Positions 16,257-25,091 are shown, numbered from the stretch's first letter. The stretch is 64,000 nucleotides of DNA from Caldilineaceae bacterium (GCA_020634755.1 JACKBC010000010.1:1-64000), one strand, 5' to 3'. Notes: generated by a model from the letters alone, not told the origin. Numbers and translations: made by a program.

Positions 16257-17297
16257 ATGCCAGATGAGACAAGCAGCGGTATCGAAAAATTGATCCAAGG
16301 CGTGTTGGCCGGTGAGCGGCTTCAACTGGCCAGGGCGATTACACAAGTGGAGAATGAGTCGCCAGCCGCCCGGCCGATTCTGCAGGCCCTATATCCTCAT
16401 TCTGGCCGGGCGCATATTATTGGCATAACCGGCGCACCTGGCACCGGCAAGTCGACGCTGGTTACGGAGTTGACGCGCGCCTATCGCCAAATGGGGCAAA
16501 ACGTAGCCGTGGTGGCCGTGGATCCAACCAGTCCTTTCACTGGTGGCGCCCTGTTGGGTGACCGTGTGCGCATGCGTACGCTGAGCGGTGACGCGGGTGT
16601 TTTTGTCCGCAGCATGGCTACCCGGGGCAACTTGGGCGGGCTGAGCAAAACCACGCGTGATGTTGTTACTCTGCTGGATGCGGCTGGATTTGAGCGGATC
16701 TTGGTTGAAACGGTGGGGGTTGGCCAGGCAGAAGTGGAGATTGCCAGTACAGCACATACCACGGTTGTGGTCGAGGCGCCAGGATTAGGGGATGAAATTC
16801 AAGCGATTAAGGCCGGTGTCCTTGAAATAGCTGATATCTTAGTTGTCAATAAAGCCGATCGCCCCGGTGCTGACGCCACAATTCGGGCGCTGGCAATGGC
16901 GCTCGGCCGCTCCGCTCCGCAGCCCATTCGGCATCATGGTCAAGTAGTTAGCGTAGCCAATGCGGTTGATCCTCTGTCCACATTACCCGCTTGGCATATT
17001 TCCGTAATGAAAACCATTGCGTCTAGTGGAGAAGGGATCGAACCACTGCGTCAGCAGCTCGAAACGCATATCAAATGGCTGCACGATTCGGGACAGTATG
17101 CTCGACGGGAACAAGATAATGCAACGCGCCAACTGACCCATATTCTCAACGCGGAAATTGGTCGTCGCATACAGCATAATGTGCCCGCTACCACTTTCCA
17201 GGCACTTGCCCAGCAGATTTGGCAGCGCAAAACTGATCCTTACAGTGCCGCAGATATCCTGCTCGAAAGTCTATTTGCGTCAGGGTTGTCACTATGA
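16257..17297 (+). CDS. meaB: Methylmalonyl-CoA mutase-associated GTPase MeaB
   Basis: A 346-residue G3E-family P-loop GTPase (MeaB/ArgK). It guards adenosylcobalamin loading and the activity of methylmalonyl-CoA mutase. Walker A is GITGAPGTGKSTLV. The family block VAVDPTSPFTGGALLGDRVRM follows, then ETVGVGQAEVEIA and the base-recognition NKADRPGAD. Start is the ATG at 16257; there is no good ribosome-binding site, only the spacer of the family F array. The mutase itself is not in the window, although the genes are often adjacent. Identity is sure; the partner could be another B12 mutase such as isobutyryl-CoA mutase. Confidence 0.92.
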   Translation: MPDETSSGIEKLIQGVLAGERLQLARAITQVENESPAARPILQALYPHSGRAHIIGITGAPGTGKSTLVTELTRAYRQMGQNVAVVAVDPTSPFTGGALLGDRVRMRTLSGDAGVFVRSMATRGNLGGLSKTTRDVVTLLDAAGFERILVETVGVGQAEVEIASTAHTTVVVEAPGLGDEIQAIKAGVLEIADILVVNKADRPGADATIRALAMALGRSAPQPIRHHGQVVSVANAVDPLSTLPAWHISVMKTIASSGEGIEPLRQQLETHIKWLHDSGQYARREQDNATRQLTHILNAEIGRRIQHNVPATTFQALAQQIWQRKTDPYSAADILLESLFASGLSL

Positions 17298-17483
17298 ATC
17301 GATGGCGTGGGCCTGATAAAGTCGACATCGGGCTCCGCCACGCACCATCCTCGATAGTCTGAAAGTTTCCTCGTTATAAAATCTACCCCTATCACTTTTT
17401 ACCTACCTGAACAGCCAAAAGTAAGACCGATTTGGCCAATCCAATGTTACTCTTTACATTAGGACATTTGTCTAAGCACAGTA

Positions 17484-17564
17484 CGGCTTACGCAGCGTCT
17501 GAAGATCGCCAGGAAACGCACCTATGGCCAGATAGGCGATTTTTACTCGAGGATTGAGTAAGTC
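17484..17564. repeat. Family E repeat, copy 4
   Basis: The left end ACGGCTTACGCAGCGTC and the right end GGATTGAGTAAGTC fit the inverted ends of family E. It lies at the left border of the pilus island, 90 bases before a family B element. Confidence 0.5.
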
Positions 17565-17645
17565 TTTACGTTCAATGACGACTCTGTGCGCAAAACAATC
17601 GCCACCATTGAAGTCTTAAGGCATCAATTAGAAATAAGTTGTAGG

Positions 17646-17752
17646 AATTAAGTCATCGTCAAGAAATAAGTTGGCGGCCAAACCTGTCAGGCCTCGAAGA
17701 CCTGACAGGTTTAAATCGACAAGTTATTTCTGGACAGATCCTAAGCATAAAA
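17646..17752. mobile_element. Family B palindromic element, copy 1
   Basis: Nested inverted repeats: outer AGAAATAAGTTG with CAAGTTATTTCT, and inner AAACCTGTCAGG with CCTGACAGGTTT. The outermost flanks AATTAAGTCATCGTC and GGACAGATCCTAAG resemble those of copies 2 and 3. There is no coding capacity. This pattern fits a MITE. Confidence 0.65.
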
Positions 17753-17771
17753 TTGGGAGCTAGGTAAAACC

Positions 17772-18170
17772 ATGAATTCAGAAAAAAATATTCTCATGCG
17801 GTCAATATCATTTTTACGCCATTTACTGCTTAGACAGCATGGTCAATCGCTTGTTGAAACGGCGCTCATATTGCCGATTATTTTTACTATTTCTTTTGGC
17901 ATGATCGACCTGTGTCGCCTTGCCTATGCTTCTACTGTGGTTGAGGCGGCTGCTCAGGCTGGCGCCCGAGCCGGCATTATTGACACGACGACCATCGAAT
18001 CGGCTGCGTTGGCAAAAATGGTTGGTTTGGATACAAGCAATGCTTCGGTTGTGCCTAATTTATCTAACACCAATCAGGTCAATGTAAAAGTAATCTATGA
18101 ATTTCAATTTATTACACCGATTGATACCCAGATTACGTTAACTGGCGATGCCGACATGCTCGTGCGGTAG
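17772..18170 (+). CDS. TadE-like pseudopilin
   Basis: A 132-residue TadE family protein. The cleavage/processing region GQSLVETALILPIIFTISFGMIDLCRLAYASTV (about 23-55) combines the G...E pattern recognised by prepilin peptidase with a single membrane helix. A periplasm/outside-facing beta-rich domain follows. TadE-type proteins are minor pseudopilins needed for Flp pilus assembly. It is the first gene of the pilus island and a close paralogue of the next gene, with about two thirds of the N-terminal residues identical. ATG at 17772 after GGGAGCTAGG. Confidence 0.8.
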   Translation: MNSEKNILMRSISFLRHLLLRQHGQSLVETALILPIIFTISFGMIDLCRLAYASTVVEAAAQAGARAGIIDTTTIESAALAKMVGLDTSNASVVPNLSNTNQVNVKVIYEFQFITPIDTQITLTGDADMLVR

Positions 18171-18416
18171 ACTCTCTAGACAAACCGTGTTTTCCCCAGT
18201 AGCGCAACCCAATTCCACCCCCCACCCCTCTTTCTTCAAGCATTTGACTTACCTCACCCCCCGCCTTTCTACGGCATCTCGCCTTCTTACTTCCTGCAAA
18301 AATCAAACATTACAATTCGCCGATTGACCGATGTGATTGGCCGGCCCCCGTGTCATAATGAAGCCATCAACGACACGAAGGAAATCAGCAAAAACAAGCG
18401 GGAGAGGCCACGACAA
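18171..18416. other. Pyrimidine-rich spacer between TadE-like genes
   Basis: Bases 18190-18300 are strongly C/T-rich on the + strand, with almost no gene-like features. An in-frame extension of the second TadE gene into this region (from 18324) has no ribosome-binding site and is not adopted. Confidence 0.4.
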
Positions 18417-18794
18417 ATGAAATTACAGGCAGCTCTTTCAAGAGAGATTCTAAAGTGCCAAAAGGGACAATCCCTAATAGAAACAGCGCTTATCTTGCCA
18501 ATTGTTTTTCTGATTTCGTTCGGAATGATAGACCTTTCAAGATTGGCTTATGCCTCAACGGTGGTGCAAGCGGCGACAGAAGCCGGTACCCGAGCCGGCA
18601 TTATAGACAGAAGTGACATTGCCAGCGCCGTTGAAAGTCACATGGTTGGTCTGGATGCATCACAGGCGTCGATTGTGGTGGTTCCGTCTAGCGTCGACAT
18701 CGTTCAAGTAGAAGTTCGTTATCAGTTTCAGTTTCTAACGCCGATTCATGGTGCTGTTGAACTGCGCGGTAATGCCAGCATGTTTATTCGATGA
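18417..18794 (+). CDS. TadE-like pseudopilin, paralogue
   Basis: A 125-residue TadE family protein with GQSLIETALILPIVFLISFG and MIDLSRLAYASTVVQAA as processing region and membrane helix, then RAGIIDRSDIASAVESHMVG in the same order as the preceding gene. The start is the ATG at 18417 with a strong GGGAGAGG at 9 bases. Two TadE paralogues in a row suggest a heterodimeric minor pseudopilin. A 339-base gap separates it from the major pilin genes. Confidence 0.8.
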   Translation: MKLQAALSREILKCQKGQSLIETALILPIVFLISFGMIDLSRLAYASTVVQAATEAGTRAGIIDRSDIASAVESHMVGLDASQASIVVVPSSVDIVQVEVRYQFQFLTPIHGAVELRGNASMFIR

Positions 18795-19133
18795 GACGTA
18801 AATTCGAGACAAATTCGACTTTTGACCGATGCAAGACAATTCTGCGCATGAGATACTATAGCTACAAAGTTTTCAAGGAATCGTTAGACCGAACTTGGAT
18901 TATAGGTAGCAACATAAACAGCGTAGAAACAGGGCGAAAATAAAACGGACTCTCGTTATATTTCGCCCAACCTAATAACCGTATTTCACATCAGCGTTCG
19001 AGTTACCTTTTGTCAGTTATACGCCATTATGCTTGTAAGAAATAATACGATCGCCAGTGGTAACAAATACATTTGATGTTGAGATAAATTTAGAATATAT
19101 ATCAATCATATCTATTTACAAGGAGCATAAAAC
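18795..19133. other. Pilin promoter region
   Basis: This AT-rich gap lies upstream of the major pilin genes. TTGATG (19073-19078) and TATATA (19096-19101), spaced 17 bases, form a plausible promoter 32 bases before the pilin start. No repeat family was recognised here, unlike most other gaps in the island. Confidence 0.4.
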
Positions 19134-19322
19134 ATGTTTGTGGAATTCGTAATCAATCTGATGAATCGTCTGGCCGCCGTCAAAAATGAAGAAGGTCAGG
19201 GCATGGCCGAATATGCGCTGATTATCGCCCTGGTTGCCATTGTGCTGGCCGCATCTCTGACCAGCTTGCAGGGTGGGATTACCAACGTCTTCTCTTCTAT
19301 CGTCAGCGCCTTTGGTGTCTAA
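19134..19322 (+). CDS. Flp-type major pilin, copy 1
   Basis: A 62-residue Flp/Fap pilin. The leader ends before the processing motif EEGQGMAEYALI; cleavage by prepilin peptidase is expected after the Gly of GQG, with Glu at position +5 of the mature protein. The rest is one hydrophobic helix (ALIIALVAIVLAASLTSLQ) and a short tail. It is the pilus subunit. AAGGAG lies 8 bases before the ATG. The protein is identical to that of the next gene. Confidence 0.92.
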   Translation: MFVEFVINLMNRLAAVKNEEGQGMAEYALIIALVAIVLAASLTSLQGGITNVFSSIVSAFGV

Positions 19323-19383
19323 TATCGCTTTACTACTCGTTTACATTATTTACCAATCAAATTATTTGCAAGGAGCATAAAAC

Positions 19384-19572
19384 ATGTTTGTGGAATTCGT
19401 AATCAATCTGATGAATCGTCTGGCCGCTGTTAAAAATGAAGAAGGTCAGGGCATGGCCGAATATGCGCTGATTATCGCCCTGGTTGCCATTGTGCTGGCT
19501 GCATCTCTGACCAGCTTGCAAGGTGGGATTACCAACGTCTTCTCTTCTATCGTCAGCGCCTTTGGTGTCTAA
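19384..19572 (+). CDS. Flp-type major pilin, copy 2
   Basis: A tandem duplicate of the previous gene, 250 bases downstream. The proteins are identical over all 62 residues. The genes differ at four bases, all synonymous: two near GCCGTC/GCTGTT, one Ala codon and one Gln codon. The ribosome-binding region ACAAGGAGCATAAAAC-like segment is also copied. Duplication followed by selection on the protein, or repair between copies, would explain this. An intrinsic terminator follows at once. Confidence 0.92.
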   Translation: MFVEFVINLMNRLAAVKNEEGQGMAEYALIIALVAIVLAASLTSLQGGITNVFSSIVSAFGV

Positions 19573-19607
19573 GCGCTATCGTGTTGCAGTGATAGTTCAA
19601 AAAAAGA

Positions 19608-19644
19608 TACCAGCCGCATTATCAGTGGCTGGTACACTTTTTTT
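19608..19644 (+). terminator. Intrinsic terminator after the pilin pair
   Basis: TACCAGCC (19608-19615) pairs with GGCTGGTA (19627-19634), with the possible extension of GC/GT at the loop, followed by CAC and seven T. It would let the abundant pilin message end before the assembly genes. Confidence 0.8.
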
Positions 19645-19854
19645 ATATTGACCAAAATGGTTTACACAATATCAACTGGTGCATTTCACGACTTGTGAAG
19701 CGTCAGAAAAGAAATAGTAACTATTCAGGCCACTCGAAGGTTGGGTTTGTCGAAGCCCGTGTCCCCTTCTGCAAGCTCAGGGAACGGCTAAATAGTGACA
19801 AGAAAAGTATCGCTAACCAGGCGAGTTTGCTCTAGACGTGCGTAAGTCCTTAAG

Positions 19855-19902
19855 TTGTAGGATGGTTCTGTGCTGAACACAACAGCCATCATACAAATCC
19901 TA
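19855..19902 (-). repeat. Family F repeat, single copy
   Basis: On the minus strand this reads AGGATTTGTATGATGG, then a hairpin with TGTTGTG and CACAGAACC. It matches the spacer plus hairpin of the 51-bp units at 16082-16234 but has a diverged head. It is 23 bases upstream of the third TadE gene. A family E right end lies just before it (19836-19850). Confidence 0.55.
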
Positions 19903-19924
19903 CGTTTTTTGTGGTGAGTGAGTG

Positions 19925-20347
19925 ATGCGCAATTTACTGAAATCCGAACGTGGTAGTAGTTGGGTTGAATTGGCTTTAGTATTGCCGTTTTTCCTATTCA
20001 TGATTATAGGTGTTGTTGATTTAGGACGCGGGTATACAACATACGTTGCATTGACCAACAGCGCACGTGAAGGCGCCCGTTGGATCAGCACTTATCCATC
20101 CGATCTAAGCGGCGCCCAAACTCGTATCCTGGCAGAAGCCGCTCGGGTGCATCTGGGGAGCGCCGATTTAGCAATTAGCTTGACCCCTGCCCAAACTAGC
20201 TACAATGCGGGTCAATCTGTGACTGTTCAAATTGGATATGACTTTCCGTTAACCTTTTTATCAACCGTTAATTTTGTTCCCAATTCCTTGCCCACTTCCA
20301 TTCCGCTCCAAGCGCAGGCAACGATGAGAGTGCTTTATGATAATTAA
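19925..20347 (+). CDS. TadE-like pseudopilin
   Basis: A 140-residue TadE family protein. The N-terminal SERGSSWVELALVLPFFLFM and IIGVVDLGRGYTTYVALTNSAREGAR carry the processing site with Glu+5 and the membrane helix. A beta-rich extracytoplasmic domain follows. Its last codons overlap the start of the TadG gene by 11 bases, so the two are translationally coupled. ATG at 19925, one codon after a GTG; GGTGAG precedes it. Confidence 0.82.
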   Translation: MRNLLKSERGSSWVELALVLPFFLFMIIGVVDLGRGYTTYVALTNSAREGARWISTYPSDLSGAQTRILAEAARVHLGSADLAISLTPAQTSYNAGQSVTVQIGYDFPLTFLSTVNFVPNSLPTSIPLQAQATMRVLYDN

Positions 20348-21836
20348 ACGATTTTTTTCGGCGTTCAAACATCAGCTACCTGATGTTTTCCGCGCATATC
20401 GTCAAGAAGAGGGGCTGAGTATGGTCTATCTCGCCTTGACGCTCATGACATTTGTGAGTTTGGCTGGCTTGGCTATCGATGGTAGCAATTCTTTTGCTAA
20501 ATATCGCGAATTGCAAACGGCAGCAGATGCCGCGGCACTTGCTGGCGCCCGCGTTTTAGCGCTCGACCAGAGTTCAACACAAGTTGATAGCGAAGTGCAG
20601 ACAATTGCGACTTTGAATGGGGCAGACAGCGCTACATCAGCCATAGTAAATGATAACCACAATGTTGCTGTGACAGTTCAGCGCGATGTAAGTACATACT
20701 TTGCCAAGATGATTGGATTTCAAACCATTCCGGTTTCAGCCCAAGCTGAAGCGGGCTTTGTGCCAAACACCCAGCCGCCACCATCCATATTTCCTATGAC
20801 CGTCGAGTGTGATTGTGTCGAGCAAAATCAGACAATTCAGATTTCAGCACCCATCAAGTCCTTTTGTGTGGATAATGTAACCGAACATAATAATGGCGCT
20901 GTATTCTCCCTGTGGCTGTCTAGTCTTGACCCACTCGAAAATGATCCTTATGGTGCTCGCTCCTATTTCCAAACAGTAGATGATAGCGGGCGCATGGTTG
21001 AGAACGAAGATGGCACCGCCACCCTTTCATATACTGTAAAGAATGCGTATGGCGATGGCTTTAACGTGATTGCCAATTTAAGTGACCGACAAGCTAAGCA
21101 GCCAACTGGCAGCCCCAAATTCGGTCCTGTGATTACAGATGCCACAAATTGGTATTACTATAAAACCCTATCCGGCACGCTAAAGGGGTTGGCGGGTACG
21201 CGCTATGCAGGTTCTGTAATAAATATTTCACGACGGGGCCCAGCCTTTCAAGTTGGCGTTGGCGCCGATTACCATGAGGCCAGCTGGTATGGGGGTGCGG
21301 GCTGGCTCGACTTGACTACGGTCCGGCAGCCATCTACTGGCGTTCGGTTTCCTTCCAATTCGAATCAGGCTGATATCAACGTACGACTGCCCGACTGTAC
21401 AGAGTTAGACCAAGCGGCCTCGACTGAAACAACCACATCTTGTGAATTTCAGTGGCTCGATTGGGATGCGGGTTCCGCCTCACAATCCGAGTTGGCGAAC
21501 AATATGCAGGATTTAAGTAATAGCGGTGCCCACCAGGTTGGAGACTGGGTATCACTAGGCGTGGACTCCAATGGCGGTGTTTCACTTCAAGTTCAAAATA
21601 CCTTCCATAATTGGTTGGGGTTGCCGTTCACAATTCCGCTCTATACGGGTGACATAAGTGAAAGCAATCAGGTACAGATCTGTGGTTTTGCACAAATGGT
21701 TGTGAATAGTTACGACTTAGACTATGGCATCAATAATATGAGTGTGCAATTTCAACCCGCGGTTATGCGCAGTGAAACGCTAGGTGATGAAATGGCTGCC
21801 GATTATGGTGTGCGCGATGTGGTGCTAGTCCGGTGA
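20337..21836 (+). CDS. TadG-like Flp pilus assembly protein
   Basis: A 499-residue protein with a TadE/G N-terminal segment: EEGLSMVYLALTLMTFVSLAGLAID (membrane helix near 25-48), then KYRELQTAADAAALAGAR, the pattern conserved in TadG. The remaining 400 residues are extracytoplasmic and rich in Asn, Ser and Tyr. They hold paired Cys (VECDCVEQ, PDCTEL, TTSCEFQW) and no von Willebrand domain that I recognise. TadG is thought to anchor or cap the pilus base. The C-terminal region VRDVVLVR resembles no known sorting signal. Confidence 0.75.
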   Translation: MIIKRFFSAFKHQLPDVFRAYRQEEGLSMVYLALTLMTFVSLAGLAIDGSNSFAKYRELQTAADAAALAGARVLALDQSSTQVDSEVQTIATLNGADSATSAIVNDNHNVAVTVQRDVSTYFAKMIGFQTIPVSAQAEAGFVPNTQPPPSIFPMTVECDCVEQNQTIQISAPIKSFCVDNVTEHNNGAVFSLWLSSLDPLENDPYGARSYFQTVDDSGRMVENEDGTATLSYTVKNAYGDGFNVIANLSDRQAKQPTGSPKFGPVITDATNWYYYKTLSGTLKGLAGTRYAGSVINISRRGPAFQVGVGADYHEASWYGGAGWLDLTTVRQPSTGVRFPSNSNQADINVRLPDCTELDQAASTETTTSCEFQWLDWDAGSASQSELANNMQDLSNSGAHQVGDWVSLGVDSNGGVSLQVQNTFHNWLGLPFTIPLYTGDISESNQVQICGFAQMVVNSYDLDYGINNMSVQFQPAVMRSETLGDEMAADYGVRDVVLVR

Positions 21837-21864
21837 AATCATCGTAGAGACATTGTAATTACTT

Positions 21865-21958
21865 ATACTATTTGGCTCTGTAAAAGTTATGAATCAGTAC
21901 CCCTATCTCAGCGTAGAATTGTCAATGATTTATAACTTTTACAACCGCAGTTGCTATT
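21865..21958 (-). mobile_element. Family A hairpin element, copy 1
   Basis: A long hairpin with TTTGGCTCTGTAAAAG at one end and CTTTTACAACCGCAGTTG at the other. The loop CTCAGCGTAGAATTGTCAA is shared with the other copies. Relative to its ends, the loop has the same orientation as in copy 3 (48.6 kb) and the opposite orientation to copy 2 (35.6 kb). It lies directly after tadG. Confidence 0.8.
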
Positions 21959-22002
21959 AGTTATTAGGCCGCTTAATTTTTGCGGCACTAGGGCTAACAT
22001 AA

Positions 22003-22124
22003 GACTTATGTAGTGCCATGGAAATCGGCAACAAAAATGGCGTGCCTCAGCAAATCTGTTCTTTCGGCATCACCTGTTTAAAAGGTTGTTCTCTTTTGAA
22101 TAGGCAAAGGCGCTGCGTAAGTCC
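22003..22124. repeat. Family E repeat, copy 6
   Basis: The left end GACTTATGTAGTGCCATGG and right end GCGCTGCGTAAGTCC are recognisable forms of the family ends. The element ends 28 bases before the cpaB start. Confidence 0.5.
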
Positions 22125-22151
22125 AATGATATTGGATGTGGAGAATATAAC

Positions 22152-22994
22152 ATGAGATTTAGTGGAGTACTCTGGTGGGTAAGTGCAATAGTTTTTGCGT
22201 TGTTGGCGGGTATTTTGACCTATGGTCTGCTGAGCAACAGCGGAGCGGTTGCATCATCTGGCTTACAACCATCCGCCAATACACGGCCGGTTGTGGTTGC
22301 GGTTCTCGATATTCCATTTCGTCGCTCAATCGCGGAAAGTGAACTGGAAATACGCGAATTGCCGGTGGACTCGATTCCCGAAGGTGCTGCGGAATCTATT
22401 GATCAAGTAGTGGGCAAGATGGCTACGGTAGACATTTTCGCCAGCGAACCGCTATTGATGCAACAATTGGTAACGCCAGATATTGTTACCCAACAAGTTG
22501 CGCTATCAATCCCCAAAGGGAAAATAGTGACTTCAGTCCCTACCAAATCTGAATTGATCACGAATCGATTGGTGCGACCCGGCGACCACATTGATCTGAT
22601 GGCCACCTTTGATGTAGAGGTGATTCGGCAACAGGGCTCCAGCCCGATGCCGGAGAGCATTTCGCTGCTGCAAAATTTGGATGTGCACGCCATCATTCTG
22701 CCCAAGGAAATTCTCGATGCTCAGGGTAGTGATGGCGTTAGTGAAGGCGGCGTTTTCCGCACGCCAGATGATAAAGGTGAACAGTCCGTGTTGTTAGCAG
22801 TAGATCCGCAGGATGCGCTTGCCATTCGACACATCTTGGATGTGGGAGGTAAGTTGGATCTCGCCTTGCGCGCGCCTGGCGATGACACGTCATCAGATCC
22901 GGTTGTTGTGGATCAATTTTACCTGGCTGACCGCTATCAAATCGAGTTGGTGCGCGGTAATCTTGTAAATCTTTCGCCATACCCACCTGAATAG
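22152..22994 (+). CDS. cpaB: CpaB-like Flp pilus assembly protein
   Basis: A 280-residue protein with an N-terminal membrane helix (VSAIVFALLAGILTYGLLS), then an SAF domain: VVVAVLDIPFRRSIAESELEIRELP, and an RcpC/CpaB domain with LRPGDHIDLMATFD-like NRLVRPGDHIDLM. In diderms CpaB/RcpC works with the secretin. Here no secretin is present, so it may line the wall passage or the pilus base. GGAGAATATAAC precedes the ATG. Confidence 0.85.
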   Translation: MRFSGVLWWVSAIVFALLAGILTYGLLSNSGAVASSGLQPSANTRPVVVAVLDIPFRRSIAESELEIRELPVDSIPEGAAESIDQVVGKMATVDIFASEPLLMQQLVTPDIVTQQVALSIPKGKIVTSVPTKSELITNRLVRPGDHIDLMATFDVEVIRQQGSSPMPESISLLQNLDVHAIILPKEILDAQGSDGVSEGGVFRTPDDKGEQSVLLAVDPQDALAIRHILDVGGKLDLALRAPGDDTSSDPVVVDQFYLADRYQIELVRGNLVNLSPYPPE

Positions 22995-23042
22995 AACGAC
23001 TCCCTTCTGCACTGAATGCAAATATCCAGTATCAAATACTTC

Positions 23043-23142
23043 TATACTTCGCTCTGAATGAAAACTGGTGTTTTACGGCAATGTCACCGTTTGTCGTGCT
23101 GACTTCAAATAAAGCACCGGCTTTCATCTCAACCGCGGTATA
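23043..23142 (-). mobile_element. Family D hairpin element, copy 1
   Basis: Read on the minus strand: TATACCGCGGTTGAGATGAAAGC at the left, CATTCAGAGCGAAGTATA at the right. The outer TATAC/GTATA and inner ATGAAA/TTTCAT pair. The head GCGGTTGA/TCAGAGC is the one shared with families A and F. It lies between cpaB and cpaE. Confidence 0.7.
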
Positions 23143-23163
23143 TGTCGCTAAGGGAATAGAATC

Positions 23164-24357
23164 ATGACAGAAATACCGTTGCGATTGGCAATAATTACGC
23201 AAAACCCAGCCTGTGCTCAATCGTTGGAACAACTGGCAAACACGTATGGGTGGGCAGTAACGCCTCTTATTGAGGAGACTGTGCCCCTTGAGTGGATTTC
23301 AAATCAGCAAATTGATTTGCTTTTGGTTGATCTGGAATTACCCAATGTAATCCCGATGTTGATGAATCTATCCAGCAGATTTCCAGAGATGCGCATAATG
23401 GCGGTGGCCGCTCCCCAACATTTAGCCAAGCTTCAGGAGGCCATGTTGGCAGGGGCCAAAGATTTTGTGGCGTATCCCTTTGACCCAACATTTTTTCAAG
23501 CTACCGTGCAACGCGTTCTGCGTCCTCAGACAGGGCTGGCCTTATCCAGCAGCCACGTAAATTCTACGAAAGGGCGCGTTGTGGCAGTGGCTAGTCTACG
23601 CGGTGGCGTGGGGCGCAGTACCATAGCGGTCAATTTGGCCGCCACATTACGCAAAAGTATGAATGGTGATGTGATACTGACTGAAGCTCACCACTCGTTA
23701 GGGCATCTGGCGCTCATGCTCAACTTGCATCCCCGGCACACGCTGGCTGACCTGGCGGAAGAGACGGAGATCGACAGCGATATTATTCGCAGCATGTTAC
23801 AGCAACACGCAAACGGTATCAGACTTTTGGCTGCCGCGCCCCTACTTTCACAATTAGCAGATCTATCAGGAGAAGCTTGGCGTCTCATCTTGCAGACGCT
23901 ATCCCAGATGGCGCCTTATGTTGTTGTAGATACGTCATCAATGCCGGATGCTGCTCTTCCCGAAGTGTTAACGTTGGCCGACGATATTATTATTGTGGCC
24001 AGTCCAGATATACCCGGACTTCGTGGTGTTCACGGCTTAATGGAAGCATTAGAGATGGAGCAAGATGTTAGCGCCCACATTCATCTTGTGCTGAACCGGA
24101 GCGATGTGCCTGGCGGGCTGGATGAAAACGCAATTCAAAAGCAGTTGCGCAAAAAAATTGTCGTGCGCATTCCAGACGATCCTTCACTCGCCACATTTGC
24201 TTTGAACCGTGGGGTGCCATTTGTGTTTAGCCATCCACGCGCCATACTGAGTCGCCGTATAGACATGTTGGCAGAGCATCTGATGAATCATCAGGTTGCC
24301 CTGAACGGTCAATCCAAAACTCGTCCTGCCCTACTTTCTATGTTAAGCATAAAATAG
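23164..24357 (+). CDS. cpaE: CpaE/TadZ-like pilus localisation ATPase
   Basis: A 397-residue protein with two domains. Residues 1-120 form a receiver-like fold with a candidate phosphoacceptor Asp56 (LLLVDLELP) and Lys-less end. Residues 138-380 form a MinD/ParA-type domain. Its P-loop, SLRGGVGRSTIAVNL (145-159), lacks both lysines of the deviant Walker A motif (KGGxGKT), as reported for some TadZ proteins. ATP binding may be weak. TadZ/CpaE proteins place the Tad machine at a pole or focus. The start ATG at 23164 follows AAGGGAATAGAATC. Confidence 0.85.
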   Translation: MTEIPLRLAIITQNPACAQSLEQLANTYGWAVTPLIEETVPLEWISNQQIDLLLVDLELPNVIPMLMNLSSRFPEMRIMAVAAPQHLAKLQEAMLAGAKDFVAYPFDPTFFQATVQRVLRPQTGLALSSSHVNSTKGRVVAVASLRGGVGRSTIAVNLAATLRKSMNGDVILTEAHHSLGHLALMLNLHPRHTLADLAEETEIDSDIIRSMLQQHANGIRLLAAAPLLSQLADLSGEAWRLILQTLSQMAPYVVVDTSSMPDAALPEVLTLADDIIIVASPDIPGLRGVHGLMEALEMEQDVSAHIHLVLNRSDVPGGLDENAIQKQLRKKIVVRIPDDPSLATFALNRGVPFVFSHPRAILSRRIDMLAEHLMNHQVALNGQSKTRPALLSMLSIK

Positions 24358-24368
24358 GGGCAAATTAT

Positions 24369-25091
24369 ATGTTTCTCGCTTCCATACTTTCCTTTGGTTT
24401 AGTAGCTGGCTGGGTTGTAAATCTGATTGCCGATACTATCCCCAATGGCCTTCCGGTTTGGCAACATTGGAATCTACCAGTTAAAAGGCTTACGCGTTCT
24501 GTCGCTCTAGCGCCGGATGGACTTGAGCTGGATGGACTTGATACTTTATCCAAAATGTCCGGCAGGATATTTTGGCGCCATATTGCGGTTTGGGTATTAA
24601 CAATTTATCTTGGTTGTGTGGCGTATCTGGCATCAGAAACGTTTATGCATGCCTTCGTGCTTTCGGTTCAGGCATGGTGTTTTTTAACCATTGCTGTCAT
24701 TGATATAGAACATCGTTTGGTGCTCAATCGAATTTTGCTGTGGATGCTGCCTATCATTTTTCTATGCAATACAATCGCAGGGCTGCCATCTTTTGGTTCA
24801 TCGGTGCTGGGTGGCGTGGCTGGTTTTGCTCTATTTCTGGCCTTAGCGATTGCTTGGCCAGGTGGCATGGGGATGGGTGATGTGAAGCTGGCTGGCGTCA
24901 TTGGGTTGGCTACCGGTTTTTCAGGAGTTCTTATCGCTCTATTTGTCGGAATTCTCTCGGGAGGTATTGCGGCAATAGCTATTTTAATTTTTACTCGCAT
25001 GCGTGGAGGAGCAACAATGGCATACGCCCCCTATTTGGTCTTTGGCGCCTGGATTGCCCTTTATAGTGGTTCTCAGTTCTGGTATATGTAG
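24369..25091 (+). CDS. Prepilin peptidase (A24 family, TadV/CpaA-like)
   Basis: A 240-residue inner-membrane aspartyl protease that removes the leader of Flp pilins and TadE-type proteins. The two catalytic aspartates are Asp112 (AVIDIEHR) and Asp171 in the GxGD motif GGMGMGDVKLAG. About seven membrane segments. The N-terminal region has a short form of the methylase-side loop without the CxxC pairs of type IV pilus PilD, so it is probably peptidase only. It is 11 bases after cpaE. Confidence 0.88.
   Translation: MFLASILSFGLVAGWVVNLIADTIPNGLPVWQHWNLPVKRLTRSVALAPDGLELDGLDTLSKMSGRIFWRHIAVWVLTIYLGCVAYLASETFMHAFVLSVQAWCFLTIAVIDIEHRLVLNRILLWMLPIIFLCNTIAGLPSFGSSVLGGVAGFALFLALAIAWPGGMGMGDVKLAGVIGLATGFSGVLIALFVGILSGGIAAIAILIFTRMRGGATMAYAPYLVFGAWIALYSGSQFWYM

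Noticed and set aside
18324..18416. Upstream extension of the second TadE-like gene
   Set aside because: The ATG at 18417 has a strong ribosome-binding site; the extension is polar, lies before the conserved helix and has no homologue known to me.
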